Source: a virus. From it: 21,875 nt of DNA. The stretch covers positions 1 to 21,875 of the IMG/VR virus record IMGVR_UViG_3300032086_004318; one strand, 5' to 3'. Below the pieces are notes generated by a model. It did not search any database, was not told where the DNA came from, and was given only the letters and a program-made list of their open reading frames with translations. A program made the position numbers and the translations under genes. Shown here piece after piece: positions 1-5,706 of this stretch; positions within the stretch are counted from its first letter, which is position 1; the number at the start of each line of letters is the position of its first letter.

Positions 1-2
1 AA

Positions 3-236
3 TTTTCTCTAAGGGATTTACTTGCGACCTTAGTGCCTGCAGGTGTTCTCTCTTGGGCCTTGGCGATGCTGACTGCCAGCTACATGGGGCAGATCAAGAT
101 CGACGCAGCTTTCATCTCGTCCCTAGTGACGTCTGTTCTGGCAGTCTACGGAATCAGTCGCAAGGAAGACGGCAAGAAAACCGAGAAGAAACCGCCTATC
201 ATCGAGCCGAAGGACGAACCACCGATCATTAAGTGA
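3..236 (+). CDS. Holin-like membrane protein, 5' end outside the window
   Basis: The frame is open to the left edge, so the gene probably starts upstream; a GTG at 33 is the first start codon inside the window. Two hydrophobic segments are visible: one around LLATLVPAGVLSWALAMLTA and a second around AAFISSLVTSVLAVYGI. They are separated by a short polar turn (MGQIKID). A lysine- and proline-rich cytoplasmic-type tail follows, in which PPII occurs twice. Small size, two membrane segments, a charged tail and position directly before a peptidase-like gene fit a phage holin, which permeabilises the inner membrane at lysis. The stop overlaps the GTG of the next gene (GTGA), implying coupled translation. 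Holin identity is inferred from architecture and context, not from a family signature. Confidence 0.55.
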   Translation, partial: FSLRDLLATLVPAGVLSWALAMLTASYMGQIKIDAAFISSLVTSVLAVYGISRKEDGKKTEKKPPIIEPKDEPPIIK

Positions 237-1027
237 AACCAAAGAAGGTAGGCGACGTATTTAGCATCCGCGCAGTTTGCGATACAAGCCTACTGGTAGC
301 TCCTGGAAAAACTGAAGGTGAAGCCAGCATCAGTCAAGGCTGGTTTTGCCCAAGTTGCACCTTTCTTTATGAGATGGATGGTTTCTTAAAGATTGGAACA
401 GGTCTTGGTGTCTGGTGGATTGAGAAGAGCCACTGGACTTGCCCTGAAGATGAAGAAGTTATTACACCATATGTTCAGGAAGGGGATCTTCGCTACTTAC
501 CCGACGTCCCTTACTTCCAACACACAGAAGCCGCTAGAGATAACGTACGCCACTCCTTGGTCTGCACGCTTTCTGCGGTCCTCATCTACTTAGGTATAGG
601 CAATATTGAAAGCTATGAAGATTATTTAGAGATGTTATCTAAGCACGGCGATGGCTCTTTTAGGGCTGATCACCGCCATGCTTTTATTGAAAGAGGGTTG
701 ACCTTCGCATTCAGTAGCAGCATCGGTCCCTTGGAAGTCCAAGATGCTATCGATGCGGGCATCCCAGCGGTTCTTCAGGTTGCCTACAGGGGTACACAAA
801 AGACTCCTTATGGATTCAACTACTACGTTTTGATCCATGGTTACAGCCCTACGCATTGGCTCTGTCATGACCCGTGCGGGCGCCTTGACTTGGTGAATGG
901 GTTCTGGGCCTCAGAGTCACGCGAAAGCGGCGAGTCGATCCTCTACAGCCGCTCAGAGATCGAAAATAGGTTGTTCCGTGGCGGCGGCGCCAGCGGTGTC
1001 GGTTGGGTTAACTTTAAAGAAAATTAA
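233..1027 (+). CDS. C39-like (papain-fold) cysteine peptidase, possible lysis or cell-wall enzyme
   Basis: 264 aa from a GTG that overlaps the previous stop. Residues 1-75 look like a small beta-rich, SH3-like domain. Residues about 88-225 resemble Peptidase_C39_2: VPYFQ (Q96, oxyanion position), C111 in SLVCTLSAVLIYLGI as candidate nucleophile, then IDAGIPAVLQV and the VLIHGY...HDP segment that closes the fold. In this family the catalytic His normally lies six residues before the G of the GY motif; here that position is Tyr197, while H202 is next to the motif. The active site may therefore be altered. Placement right after a holin-like gene suggests a role in lysis or virion-associated wall digestion, but this is inference. 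No signal peptide is evident. Confidence 0.55.
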   Translation: MKPKKVGDVFSIRAVCDTSLLVAPGKTEGEASISQGWFCPSCTFLYEMDGFLKIGTGLGVWWIEKSHWTCPEDEEVITPYVQEGDLRYLPDVPYFQHTEAARDNVRHSLVCTLSAVLIYLGIGNIESYEDYLEMLSKHGDGSFRADHRHAFIERGLTFAFSSSIGPLEVQDAIDAGIPAVLQVAYRGTQKTPYGFNYYVLIHGYSPTHWLCHDPCGRLDLVNGFWASESRESGESILYSRSEIENRLFRGGGASGVGWVNFKEN

Positions 1028-1035
1028 GCTATAGT
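1008..1035 (+). promoter_or_regulatory. Putative sigma70-type promoter for the 1058 gene
   Basis: TTAACT (1008-1013), 16-bp spacer, TATAGT (1030-1035). It overlaps the end of the peptidase gene and would start RNA about 15 bases before the ATG at 1058. Both hexamers deviate from consensus. Confidence 0.35.
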
Positions 1036-1057
1036 TGGTTCGAAGTTTTTCCGGCTA

Positions 1058-1270
1058 ATGGATAAGATCCTTTTGGATACTGAAGTGCAGCTCCGCGCTC
1101 AGCAGCAAGAATTGGCAGACCGTATTCGTGCCACTGAAGAGGCATTAATGCGTGACAAGGAGCTGTATCTGAAGGTAACGGGAGCCCTCGAATGCGTGGC
1201 GATCCTTAAGCAACGCAAGGAAGAAGAGGACAAGCAATCCGATGGAAATCTCGAGATTGCGGGTATCTGA
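1058..1270 (+). CDS. Small coiled-coil protein of unknown function
   Basis: 70 aa with an ATG start. Nearly the whole chain is predicted-helical: a Gln/Glu/Arg-rich heptad-like region (LRAQQQELADRIRATEEAL) and a charged stretch (LKQRKEEEDK). No enzymatic motif is visible. There is no clear Shine-Dalgarno sequence before the ATG. A possible promoter lies just upstream at 1008-1035. Its end overlaps or abuts the next gene on the same strand, so the two are probably co-expressed. Short helical proteins of this sort are common among phage accessory and structural genes; no function is assigned. Confidence 0.6.
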   Translation: MDKILLDTEVQLRAQQQELADRIRATEEALMRDKELYLKVTGALECVAILKQRKEEEDKQSDGNLEIAGI

Positions 1271-1499
1271 CATGCTGAGTGACTTGAACCATGGCCGGTA
1301 CAAAGCGCTCTGTCTGATCTCAGAACATCTCAATCCTCCGTCTCGTGAGCTGAGGCTTGACGCGATCATCCAGGATGTCTCTGATGAAGACCTTAAATGG
1401 GTCTCAGAAAGGCTTCATTTTTATGTGTTGAAGCTGCTTGAGGAGTCGGACTACGACCCTGCTCACGATGACTTCGAACACATCGGGTTGACTGATTGA
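1242..1499 (+). CDS. Small acidic hypothetical protein
   Basis: 85 aa if it starts at ATG 1242, overlapping the previous gene by 29 bases; an in-frame ATG at 1272, two bases past the previous stop, would give 75 aa. A GAGG sequence lies about 12 bases before 1242, which slightly favours the longer form. The protein is acidic and mostly helical (DVSDEDLKWVSERLHFYVLKLLEE), with no motif I recognise. Its stop codon lies immediately before the 3' end of the oppositely oriented tRNA gene, so the gene and the tRNA are packed without any spacer. Confidence 0.55.
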   Translation: MEISRLRVSDMLSDLNHGRYKALCLISEHLNPPSRELRLDAIIQDVSDEDLKWVSERLHFYVLKLLEESDYDPAHDDFEHIGLTD

Positions 1500-1584
1500 T
1501 AGGAGCGGAGGGACTTGAACCCTCACAGCCACAATGGCCGACAGATTTTAAGTCTGGTGCGTCTACCGATTCCGCCACGCTCCC
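1500..1584 (-). tRNA. tRNA-Leu(UAA)
   Basis: The minus strand folds as a class II tRNA of 85 nt. The acceptor arm is GGGAGCG against CGCTCCT with discriminator A. The D-arm region is GCGGAATCGGTAGACGC, the anticodon loop is CTTAAAA (anticodon TAA), a long variable arm is present, and the T arm is GAGGG-TTCAAGT-CCCTC. CCA is not encoded. It would read UUA and UUG leucine codons. It lies antisense between two plus-strand genes and would need its own promoter; none is clear. Confidence 0.93.
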
Positions 1585-1612
1585 TTGGCGCAGAGCTTAG
1601 CTAAAAATACAA

Positions 1613-2065
1613 GTGTGTGCAGCCTACAGTTTTGACAAGGCTGGAATACCAAAAGTGTTTCATTGCGAGCAAGATCTTTTAATCAACCTCATTGTTCTAA
1701 GCCCGAAACATGCCCGAAAGAAATTTAGGCATTACATCTTCGAAGCTTGGGACTGGAAATGTGCTTACTGCGAAAAGGGTCTGACTCCTGACACTGCAAC
1801 GATTGACCACATTCTCCCGAAACACAAAGGCGGACACAACGTTAGATCAAACATGTGTTGCTGCTGCAGTGGTTGCAATCGTTCCAAAGGCTCCAGCTTG
1901 CTTGAGAATTGGTACACCGAGACTAACGATCATTACACAAAAGAAAGGTTTGATAAAATCAAGCTATGGCTTGATCAAAAGACAAGCTCAATAAAGTTAA
2001 CGGGCACAGAAAACGCCCACCCTTATATCGACAATGACCTCTTCATCAGCTGGATCGCAGCGTGA
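1613..2065 (+). CDS. HNH endonuclease
   Basis: 150 aa from a GTG. It carries a compact HNH/zinc-finger nuclease: CAYC (C-x2-C) at about 50-53, the catalytic-type TIDHILPKHKGG, then SNMCCCCSGCNRSKGS, which supplies the second Cys pair and the Asn/Lys end of the motif. It would bind and nick or cut DNA using one metal. Stand-alone HNH genes of this size in phages are usually homing endonucleases, though some assist packaging. Here it stands between a tRNA and a cluster of small genes with no terminase nearby, which favours a homing role. The 32 bases at its 3' end overlap the next gene. The Cys run CCCC is unusual, and which Cys bind zinc cannot be told from sequence. Confidence 0.85.
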   Translation: MCAAYSFDKAGIPKVFHCEQDLLINLIVLSPKHARKKFRHYIFEAWDWKCAYCEKGLTPDTATIDHILPKHKGGHNVRSNMCCCCSGCNRSKGSSLLENWYTETNDHYTKERFDKIKLWLDQKTSSIKLTGTENAHPYIDNDLFISWIAA

Positions 2066-2201
2066 TTCTGGTGCTTTTCTCCAGGGTTACCTAGAAAAAC
2101 TCAAAGAAGAGCGTGTCCCTGGAGCTGGCGACGCCGCCTTGAAGGGTGAAGTCCGTAATGACATTGTCGGCAAGGTCGACCGAGGCGTTCTGAAGGTCTG
2201 A
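2034..2201 (+). CDS. Small hypothetical protein (55 aa)
   Basis: 55 aa with an ATG start inside the 3' end of the HNH gene, in another frame. The sequence begins MTSSSAGSQRDSGAFLQGYL, then a Lys/Glu-rich helix and an Asp-rich C-terminus. The stop at 2199-2201 is one base before the ATG of the next gene, a spacing typical of translationally coupled phage genes. Composition and context argue that it is real. No family is recognised. Confidence 0.65.
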   Translation: MTSSSAGSQRDSGAFLQGYLEKLKEERVPGAGDAALKGEVRNDIVGKVDRGVLKV

Positions 2202-2202
2202 T

Positions 2203-2490
2203 ATGGCTGACCGCGCCAAAGCCAAGGCACTCGCTAAAGAGCGGATGAAGTGCAACAAACCTCGTCGTACGCCTGACCACGAGACCAAATCTCATGTGGT
2301 CAAGGCGTGTGAGGACGGTGAGGAGAAGATCATTCGCTTTGGGCAGCAGGGCGTGGAAGGCGCTGGCAAGAACCCCAAGACCGCAAAAGAGAAGGCCCGC
2401 AAGGCTTCTTACTATGCAAGACATGACGCGCAGGACCCTGATCCTGACAAGATGTCGGCTCGCTACTGGAGCCACAAAGTCAAATGGTGA
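2203..2490 (+). CDS. Conserved phage-type small basic protein, function unknown
   Basis: 95 aa with an ATG preceded by AAGG in the upstream coding end (CTGAAGGTCTGAT). It is Lys/Arg-rich at the N-terminus, then has a well-ordered core (SHVVKACEDGEEKIIRFGQQ). It ends in a pattern that looks strongly conserved: Tyr-Tyr-Ala-Arg-His, then DKMSARYWSHKVKW. Such sequences resemble small proteins I associate with marine phage genomes, but I cannot name a function. It sits in a run of small plus-strand genes (2034-2643) that look like one transcription unit. Confidence 0.75.
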   Translation: MADRAKAKALAKERMKCNKPRRTPDHETKSHVVKACEDGEEKIIRFGQQGVEGAGKNPKTAKEKARKASYYARHDAQDPDPDKMSARYWSHKVKW

Positions 2491-2496
2491 TCTGAA

Positions 2497-2643
2497 ATGG
2501 AAGATAAAGTCAAAAAGGTGATGTCTGAGTTCAAAGAAGGCGAACTCAAGTCAAGCAGCGGCAAGAAAGTCACCAGCAGGAAGCAGGCCTTGGCGATCGC
2601 TTTGGCCATGCAGCAGAAAGCCCGGAAAGGGAAGAAAGGCTAG
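2497..2643 (+). CDS. DUF6496-like small basic protein
   Basis: 48 aa. The pattern VKKVMSEFKEGELKSSSGKK, followed by V-T-x-R-K-Q-A-x-A-I-A-L-A, matches what I know of DUF6496, a short family common in phages and plasmids with no known function. The chain is rich in Lys and Ala and is probably helical with nucleic-acid affinity, which is inference. The start ATG at 2497 follows the previous stop by six bases. The TAG stop interlocks with the TAG stop of the opposing oxygenase gene through the palindromic CTAG at 2640-2643, so transcription from the two sides meets here with no terminator-like hairpin between. Confidence 0.7.
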   Translation: MEDKVKKVMSEFKEGELKSSSGKKVTSRKQALAIALAMQQKARKGKKG

Positions 2644-3440
2644 ATAAGCGGCCAGCTTCTGAACCACTTGGTGAGGATGTACTTGTCATGGCTAACCGGG
2701 GGCAGCGCCTCGTGCATCGTTTTGTAGTTTGGTATTCCGTTTTTGTAAAGGTTGTTCCAGGCCAAGAGCATCCCCCGCTTTGGTTGGAAGGTCTTCTTTA
2801 GGTACTTGAAGTAAGTTTCCCCTCCAGAGGCAACGTCATTGAGGTAGATCATGACGGTCCAAGTCCGCTGTCCCATCCACTCGCAATAGACTTTGTACTC
2901 TTTGGTAAAGGGATCGAAGAAGTCCCAGTGTTCCTTGTAGTACTGGGTTGGCAGGTACTTCTGAGCCTGGAGCGATTCCCCTAAGAAAGGGTTAAGCCCC
3001 ATAAATTCAGTGATTTTCTTGTCGATATATAGGTAGTAATCATCGTCAAAGTAGTGAAGGTTCGCTGTACTACTTGTTCTGTAGTCCGATACCTTGCCTG
3101 TATCCCTGAGATCGGACACGGTTGATGGCTTCAGGCCCTGATCGATGTAATCAATCAGCTTTTCACACTCTTCTTCTGATAAAAAGTCTTCACGTTTATA
3201 CATCTGTGTGAAGGGAAACTTTATGCGTTCTGCCTTATCTTTTATGGGCAGGTTGTAGAAATATTTATAGTCGATCCGGTCAGGCCTGGACTTGAATTCT
3301 GAGAACTCAAGTGCCTGATTGACCTCCTCTTTGGTCCAGCCGTAGTCTTTCTCATAAGTACGGAGCAATTGGGTCTTACTGACGCCACTGATGGCGCCCT
3401 TCATGAAGTGCTCTATGAGTACCTGATCCAAGATTTTCAC
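2640..3440 (-). CDS. 2OG-Fe(II) oxygenase, prolyl 4-hydroxylase-like
   Basis: 266 aa from a GTG at 3440 that has GAGGT seven bases upstream; an ATG at 3506 would add 22 residues without a ribosome site. The C-terminal two thirds (about 78-266) is a double-stranded beta-helix dioxygenase of the P4Hc type. YRTSST precedes the core, H171-x-D173 (HWD) and H243 (MHEALPP) would hold iron, and K253 in DKYILTKWFR is the likely 2-oxoglutarate ligand. WTVMIYLND and GGETYF are typical of the family. The N-terminal 70 residues are helical with no match I know. Substrate is unknown: a host or virion protein, or less likely a nucleic acid. P4H-type genes are frequent in marine cyanophages. It is transcribed alone, leftward. 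Confidence 0.88.
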   Translation of the reverse strand: MKILDQVLIEHFMKGAISGVSKTQLLRTYEKDYGWTKEEVNQALEFSEFKSRPDRIDYKYFYNLPIKDKAERIKFPFTQMYKREDFLSEEECEKLIDYIDQGLKPSTVSDLRDTGKVSDYRTSSTANLHYFDDDYYLYIDKKITEFMGLNPFLGESLQAQKYLPTQYYKEHWDFFDPFTKEYKVYCEWMGQRTWTVMIYLNDVASGGETYFKYLKKTFQPKRGMLLAWNNLYKNGIPNYKTMHEALPPVSHDKYILTKWFRSWPLI

Positions 3441-3566
3441 GAAAGACCTCACGTACAATATATTGATAGAACACTTACATGACAGTGGAGTTCTGCGCCT
3501 TAACATTTGCTTTGCTTTTCAGTGGAGCACTTGGTATAGGCAACTATTCACTGAAAGGTTTCTCAG
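3441..3566 (+). promoter_or_regulatory. Divergent promoter region between the oxygenase and the 3567 gene
   Basis: This AT-rich spacer separates two divergent genes and should hold promoters for both. On the plus strand TTGCTT, 17 bp and TATAGG can be picked out ending near 3538; on the minus strand there is a TATATT-like -10. An ATG at 3479 opens a 57-codon frame, but it runs through the 3567 gene and is probably not real. Confidence 0.35.
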
Positions 3567-3725
3567 ATGATGGACATCGACAACCCAGCCGACGAGTTCT
3601 TGGCGAGGTATATCGAGGAAAACGCAGGAGTTCTTCGCCCGGAAGATATTGACGAGAAGACTGGACTCCCTAAGATGAAGCTCGAAAAACAGACCGCTGG
3701 TCTCGGCTACGAAGATGAAGACTAG
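3567..3725 (+). CDS. Small acidic hypothetical protein (52 aa)
   Basis: The start has two consecutive ATG codons (3567, 3570) preceded by AAAGG at good distance (CTGAAAGGTTTCTCAG). The 52-aa product is acidic and helical (DEFLARYIEENAGVLRPEDI) and ends in EDED. There is no motif I recognise. It is the first gene of the plus-strand group that continues with the NblA-like protein, and a promoter-like sequence lies just upstream. Confidence 0.7.
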   Translation: MMDIDNPADEFLARYIEENAGVLRPEDIDEKTGLPKMKLEKQTAGLGYEDED

Positions 3726-3781
3726 CCCAAGTTGCTAGTTAATTCAGCGCTGTTAGGATACCTTTAAGGTTGAGAATTACC

Positions 3782-3997
3782 ATGGATGCATTAGGGCTTC
3801 CAGTGGACGTGGAATTTCAGATCCACGCAGCATCAATTGCCATTCAAGCAATGGATCGTGACGAGCTCGAAGAGGCCTTCATCGAGATGCTCCATCAAAA
3901 GGCCATGGACAAGCAAATGTTCCTAGGCGTTCTCAAAGATCACGGCATCGATGCCGATATCAAATTTAATTTCTCCACTATCGGGCAAATCTCCTAA
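3782..3997 (+). CDS. nblA: NblA-like phycobilisome degradation adaptor
   Basis: 71 aa from the ATG at 3782, with AAGG 12 bases upstream; an in-frame TTG at 3770 would add four residues. The pattern resembles the NblA family (PF04485): LPVDVEFQIHAASIAI, then the signature-like turn M24-x-R26-D-E-L, then a long helix FIEMLHQKAMDKQMFLGVLK ending in DHGID. NblA is normally about 60 aa, helix-turn-helix, and binds phycobiliproteins and the ClpC chaperone to send phycobilisomes to proteolysis. Cyanophages are known to carry nblA to dismantle host antennae during infection. The identification is by eye on a very short protein. The extra 12 C-terminal residues (KFNFSTIGQIS) are not typical. If correct, it implies a phycobilisome-bearing host. 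Confidence 0.6.
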   Translation: MDALGLPVDVEFQIHAASIAIQAMDRDELEEAFIEMLHQKAMDKQMFLGVLKDHGIDADIKFNFSTIGQIS

Positions 3998-4002
3998 GCA
4001 CC

Positions 4003-4386
4003 ATGGCAGAACGCACTGTTAAGGGTACTCGTACTACCTTCTCCGTTAGCACTGGGTCTGATATCACCAACGAAGGTGCAGGTCCTGGTCTCGATCGCTC
4101 GTCCAACATCCGCTGCTTCAAGTGCAACCCTGGTAGCACTGGCGACCTTACGGTTGACATTGTTCGTTCGACCGGTGTGAGCCGCGTGCAGATCTTCCAG
4201 GAAGATAACTTTACCGGTGCCAGTGCACCCAGCGGACTGTCTAAAGACACCAACATCTCCCAATCCGGCAAAGGTAAGGGCAAGGTCGGCGTGACTGTTA
4301 CCGATGCAACGAAAGACTATCTTGTTTATGTCTACGGTGACGGCTATTCTGAGATGAGCTACGACGCCATCGTTGACGTCCCGTAA
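4003..4386 (+). CDS. Beta-rich hypothetical protein, possibly virion-exposed
   Basis: 127 aa starting MAERTVKGTRTTFSVSTGSD, with alternating hydrophobic/polar strands throughout, many Gly, Ser and Thr, and a C-terminal pattern YLVYVYGDG...SYDAIVDV. The layout recalls small beta-sandwich domains of the pre-peptidase type or phage decoration proteins, but no family is certain. No signal peptide or membrane segment is present. It begins five bases after the NblA-like gene and its stop lies inside the start of the lysozyme gene, so these genes are likely expressed together. The 14-base overlap with the TTG of the lysozyme suggests coupling. Confidence 0.7.
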   Translation: MAERTVKGTRTTFSVSTGSDITNEGAGPGLDRSSNIRCFKCNPGSTGDLTVDIVRSTGVSRVQIFQEDNFTGASAPSGLSKDTNISQSGKGKGKVGVTVTDATKDYLVYVYGDGYSEMSYDAIVDVP

Positions 4387-5122
4387 AGGACAGCGGACCT
4401 GGAAGGAACATCCGTTTCTTACGGAAGTCGGCATTCAAATCATCAAGACCTATACGACGCCTCATACTTATTTAGGTATGGGGCGTTTTGGTTCGTATAA
4501 GGACTACGGTGAAGCTGATTATCGGATAGGTTACGGCAGTCTGAAGCTCGGTAAAAGGCGCGTCGGCTTCCATGAAAAGGCGACAGCTGAAGAAATCGAG
4601 CGACAACTGGAAGAAGATCTAAAGTCTTTTTCTGACCAAGTCGCGGAGTACGTCCATGTTCCCCTCAATCGAAACCGTAAAGGAGCAGTTCTTAGCTTTG
4701 CTCACAGCGTCGGTCTGCTTGCTTTTAAGAACTCTCGACTGCTCGAGCTGATCAATCGTCACGCCTCGAAAACGGAGATCATCAAGGAGTGGAGCCCTTA
4801 CATCAACACATATTGGTTGTGTGGTGGGGACCAGATGAGAGATCGCCGTCGCACCGAGCTCAACATCTACCTAGCGGGTGACAAGGAGATCCCGACTTTC
4901 ACCAAGCACAACTGCCATACAGCAGTTTGCCTCCTGAATCTTGCCGATACCTACACTGGCGCCCCGACTCAGATAAAAGCAATCGAATACTTAGAGAAAA
5001 AGATCAAGGAGTGGGATCCTTCTGGTCATGTGATTCGTCGGTTTTATCGGACTTGGACCCAACCCCCAGCTGGGTTAGGGTGTCCACAGCGTCCAGGTCA
5101 AAATGTCGAAGAAGATCAATAG
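4373..5122 (+). CDS. GH24-type phage lysozyme, catalytic Glu not conserved
   Basis: 249 aa if it starts at TTG 4373; no ATG occurs before residue 36, so the start is uncertain. Residues about 18-170 follow the T4/P22 lysozyme layout: VGIQIIKTYTT, then the substrate loop ending ADYRIGYGS, then EEIERQLEEDL, VPLNRNRKGAVLSFAHSVG, and the closing GGDQMRDRRRTELNIYL. In GH24 enzymes the general-acid Glu follows the I-K-x-[FY] segment; here that position is Thr28. Either the catalytic residue comes from elsewhere (E18, E47) or the protein binds rather than cuts peptidoglycan. Residues beyond 170 match nothing I know, and the last 40 codons lie opposite a probable minus-strand gene (5004-5177). It would act on the cell wall at lysis or entry. 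Confidence 0.78.
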   Translation: MTSRKGQRTWKEHPFLTEVGIQIIKTYTTPHTYLGMGRFGSYKDYGEADYRIGYGSLKLGKRRVGFHEKATAEEIERQLEEDLKSFSDQVAEYVHVPLNRNRKGAVLSFAHSVGLLAFKNSRLLELINRHASKTEIIKEWSPYINTYWLCGGDQMRDRRRTELNIYLAGDKEIPTFTKHNCHTAVCLLNLADTYTGAPTQIKAIEYLEKKIKEWDPSGHVIRRFYRTWTQPPAGLGCPQRPGQNVEEDQ

Positions 5123-5177
5123 CGTCAAGGATTCTCAGCTCTTCGCTATAGGCATCTAGAAACTCCTCATACTCCAT
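5004..5177 (-). CDS. Small acidic protein (57 aa) antisense to the lysozyme 3' end
   Basis: ATG start at 5177, 11 bases inside the end of the upstream Nmad1-like gene. The product begins MEYEEFLDAYSEELRILDAI, continues as an acidic helix (DLLRHFDLDAVDTL) and ends in a polar tail (KSDKTDESHDQKDPTP). Its composition looks more like a genuine protein than the opposing lysozyme C-terminus does. If both are translated, 119 bases code on both strands. No family is recognised. Confidence 0.6.
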   Translation of the reverse strand: MEYEEFLDAYSEELRILDAIDLLRHFDLDAVDTLTQLGVGSKSDKTDESHDQKDPTP

Positions 5178-5454
5178 CTTTCGGCTTATTCTTCAGGGCG
5201 ATTTTGAGAAGAACAAGGTAACCGATCAGATCAATCAGGACATCTTCGTCCTCATCGATAAGGCCAGACCCTTGTTTGATACGATTTAGTTTATCGTCAA
5301 TCCTTACAAGAATCTGCTCTACCTCATCTGATTTGCTAAAGATGCGGACAGGATTGAGCGCAGAATTCCCATATTTTATGTTCTTATATAGGAGGAGCTC
5401 TTTGATGTCGTCGCAGATCGAACTAATCTGAGCTTGGGTTTCATTGAGTGGCAT
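5167..5454 (-). CDS. DUF1599/Nmad1-like protein (nucleotide modification-associated)
   Basis: 95 aa from ATG 5454; an upstream TTG is less likely. The pattern KNIKYGNSALNPVRIFS, then RIDDKLNRIK, then EDEDVLIDLIGYLVLL resembles DUF1599 (Nmad1, PF07659): a K-N-x-x-Y-G-x-S loop, a helix with R-I-x-x-K-L-x-R, and an acidic D-L-x-x-Y-L helix. The family is small, helical and found mainly in phages; comparative work linked it to base-modification gene sets, but no enzymatic role is established to my knowledge. It is encoded close to a Dam-like methyltransferase on the same strand. The start is only 12 bases from the divergent 5467 gene. Confidence 0.6.
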   Translation of the reverse strand: MPLNETQAQISSICDDIKELLLYKNIKYGNSALNPVRIFSKSDEVEQILVRIDDKLNRIKQGSGLIDEDEDVLIDLIGYLVLLKIALKNKPKDGV

Positions 5455-5466
5455 TAGAGTAGTTTG

Positions 5467-5706
5467 ATGAACGACCAATTAAGCCAAGCATACGATATCG
5501 ACAACCGTCGTGCAGGTACATATACTCGTAAACCTGGACAACCGATTCAAGCCGAAGATAACGAAGCTGCAAAAGACTTCCTAGCCCAGTTTGTGGAGGC
5601 AAAACGCGATAAAGCCAACCCAGACATGACGGCAGAGACCGCATCAGAAGGGAGATTTGACTTCGGATACGACGGAACCTTTAGGAATCTTTTCAGGGCT
5701 AGGTGA
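5467..5706 (+). CDS. Small hypothetical protein, virion-like composition
   Basis: 79 aa with an ATG at 5467, preceded in frame by a TTG at 5464. It is polar, rich in Gln, Asp, Ala and Arg, and ends in an aromatic motif (GRFDFGYDGTFRNLFRAR). No known domain. It is divergent from the Nmad1-like gene, with start codons 12 bases apart, so its promoter must lie within that neighbour's coding region. Its 3' end overlaps the opposing methyltransferase gene by eight bases. There is no strong ribosome site. Confidence 0.6.
   Translation: MNDQLSQAYDIDNRRAGTYTRKPGQPIQAEDNEAAKDFLAQFVEAKRDKANPDMTAETASEGRFDFGYDGTFRNLFRAR

Noticed and set aside
1393-1578. Minus-strand 61-codon frame over the tRNA
   Set aside because: It is largely the tRNA-Leu sequence read as codons.
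2101-2475. Minus-strand open frame of 124 codons
   Set aside because: Antisense to the well-formed 2203-2490 gene and rich in Arg/Leu/Ser as a shadow frame.
3479-3652. 57-codon plus-strand frame starting in the divergent spacer
   Set aside because: The first 30 residues look mildly hydrophobic, but the rest is Arg/Ser-rich and runs out of frame through the better supported 3567-3725 gene; no ribosome site.
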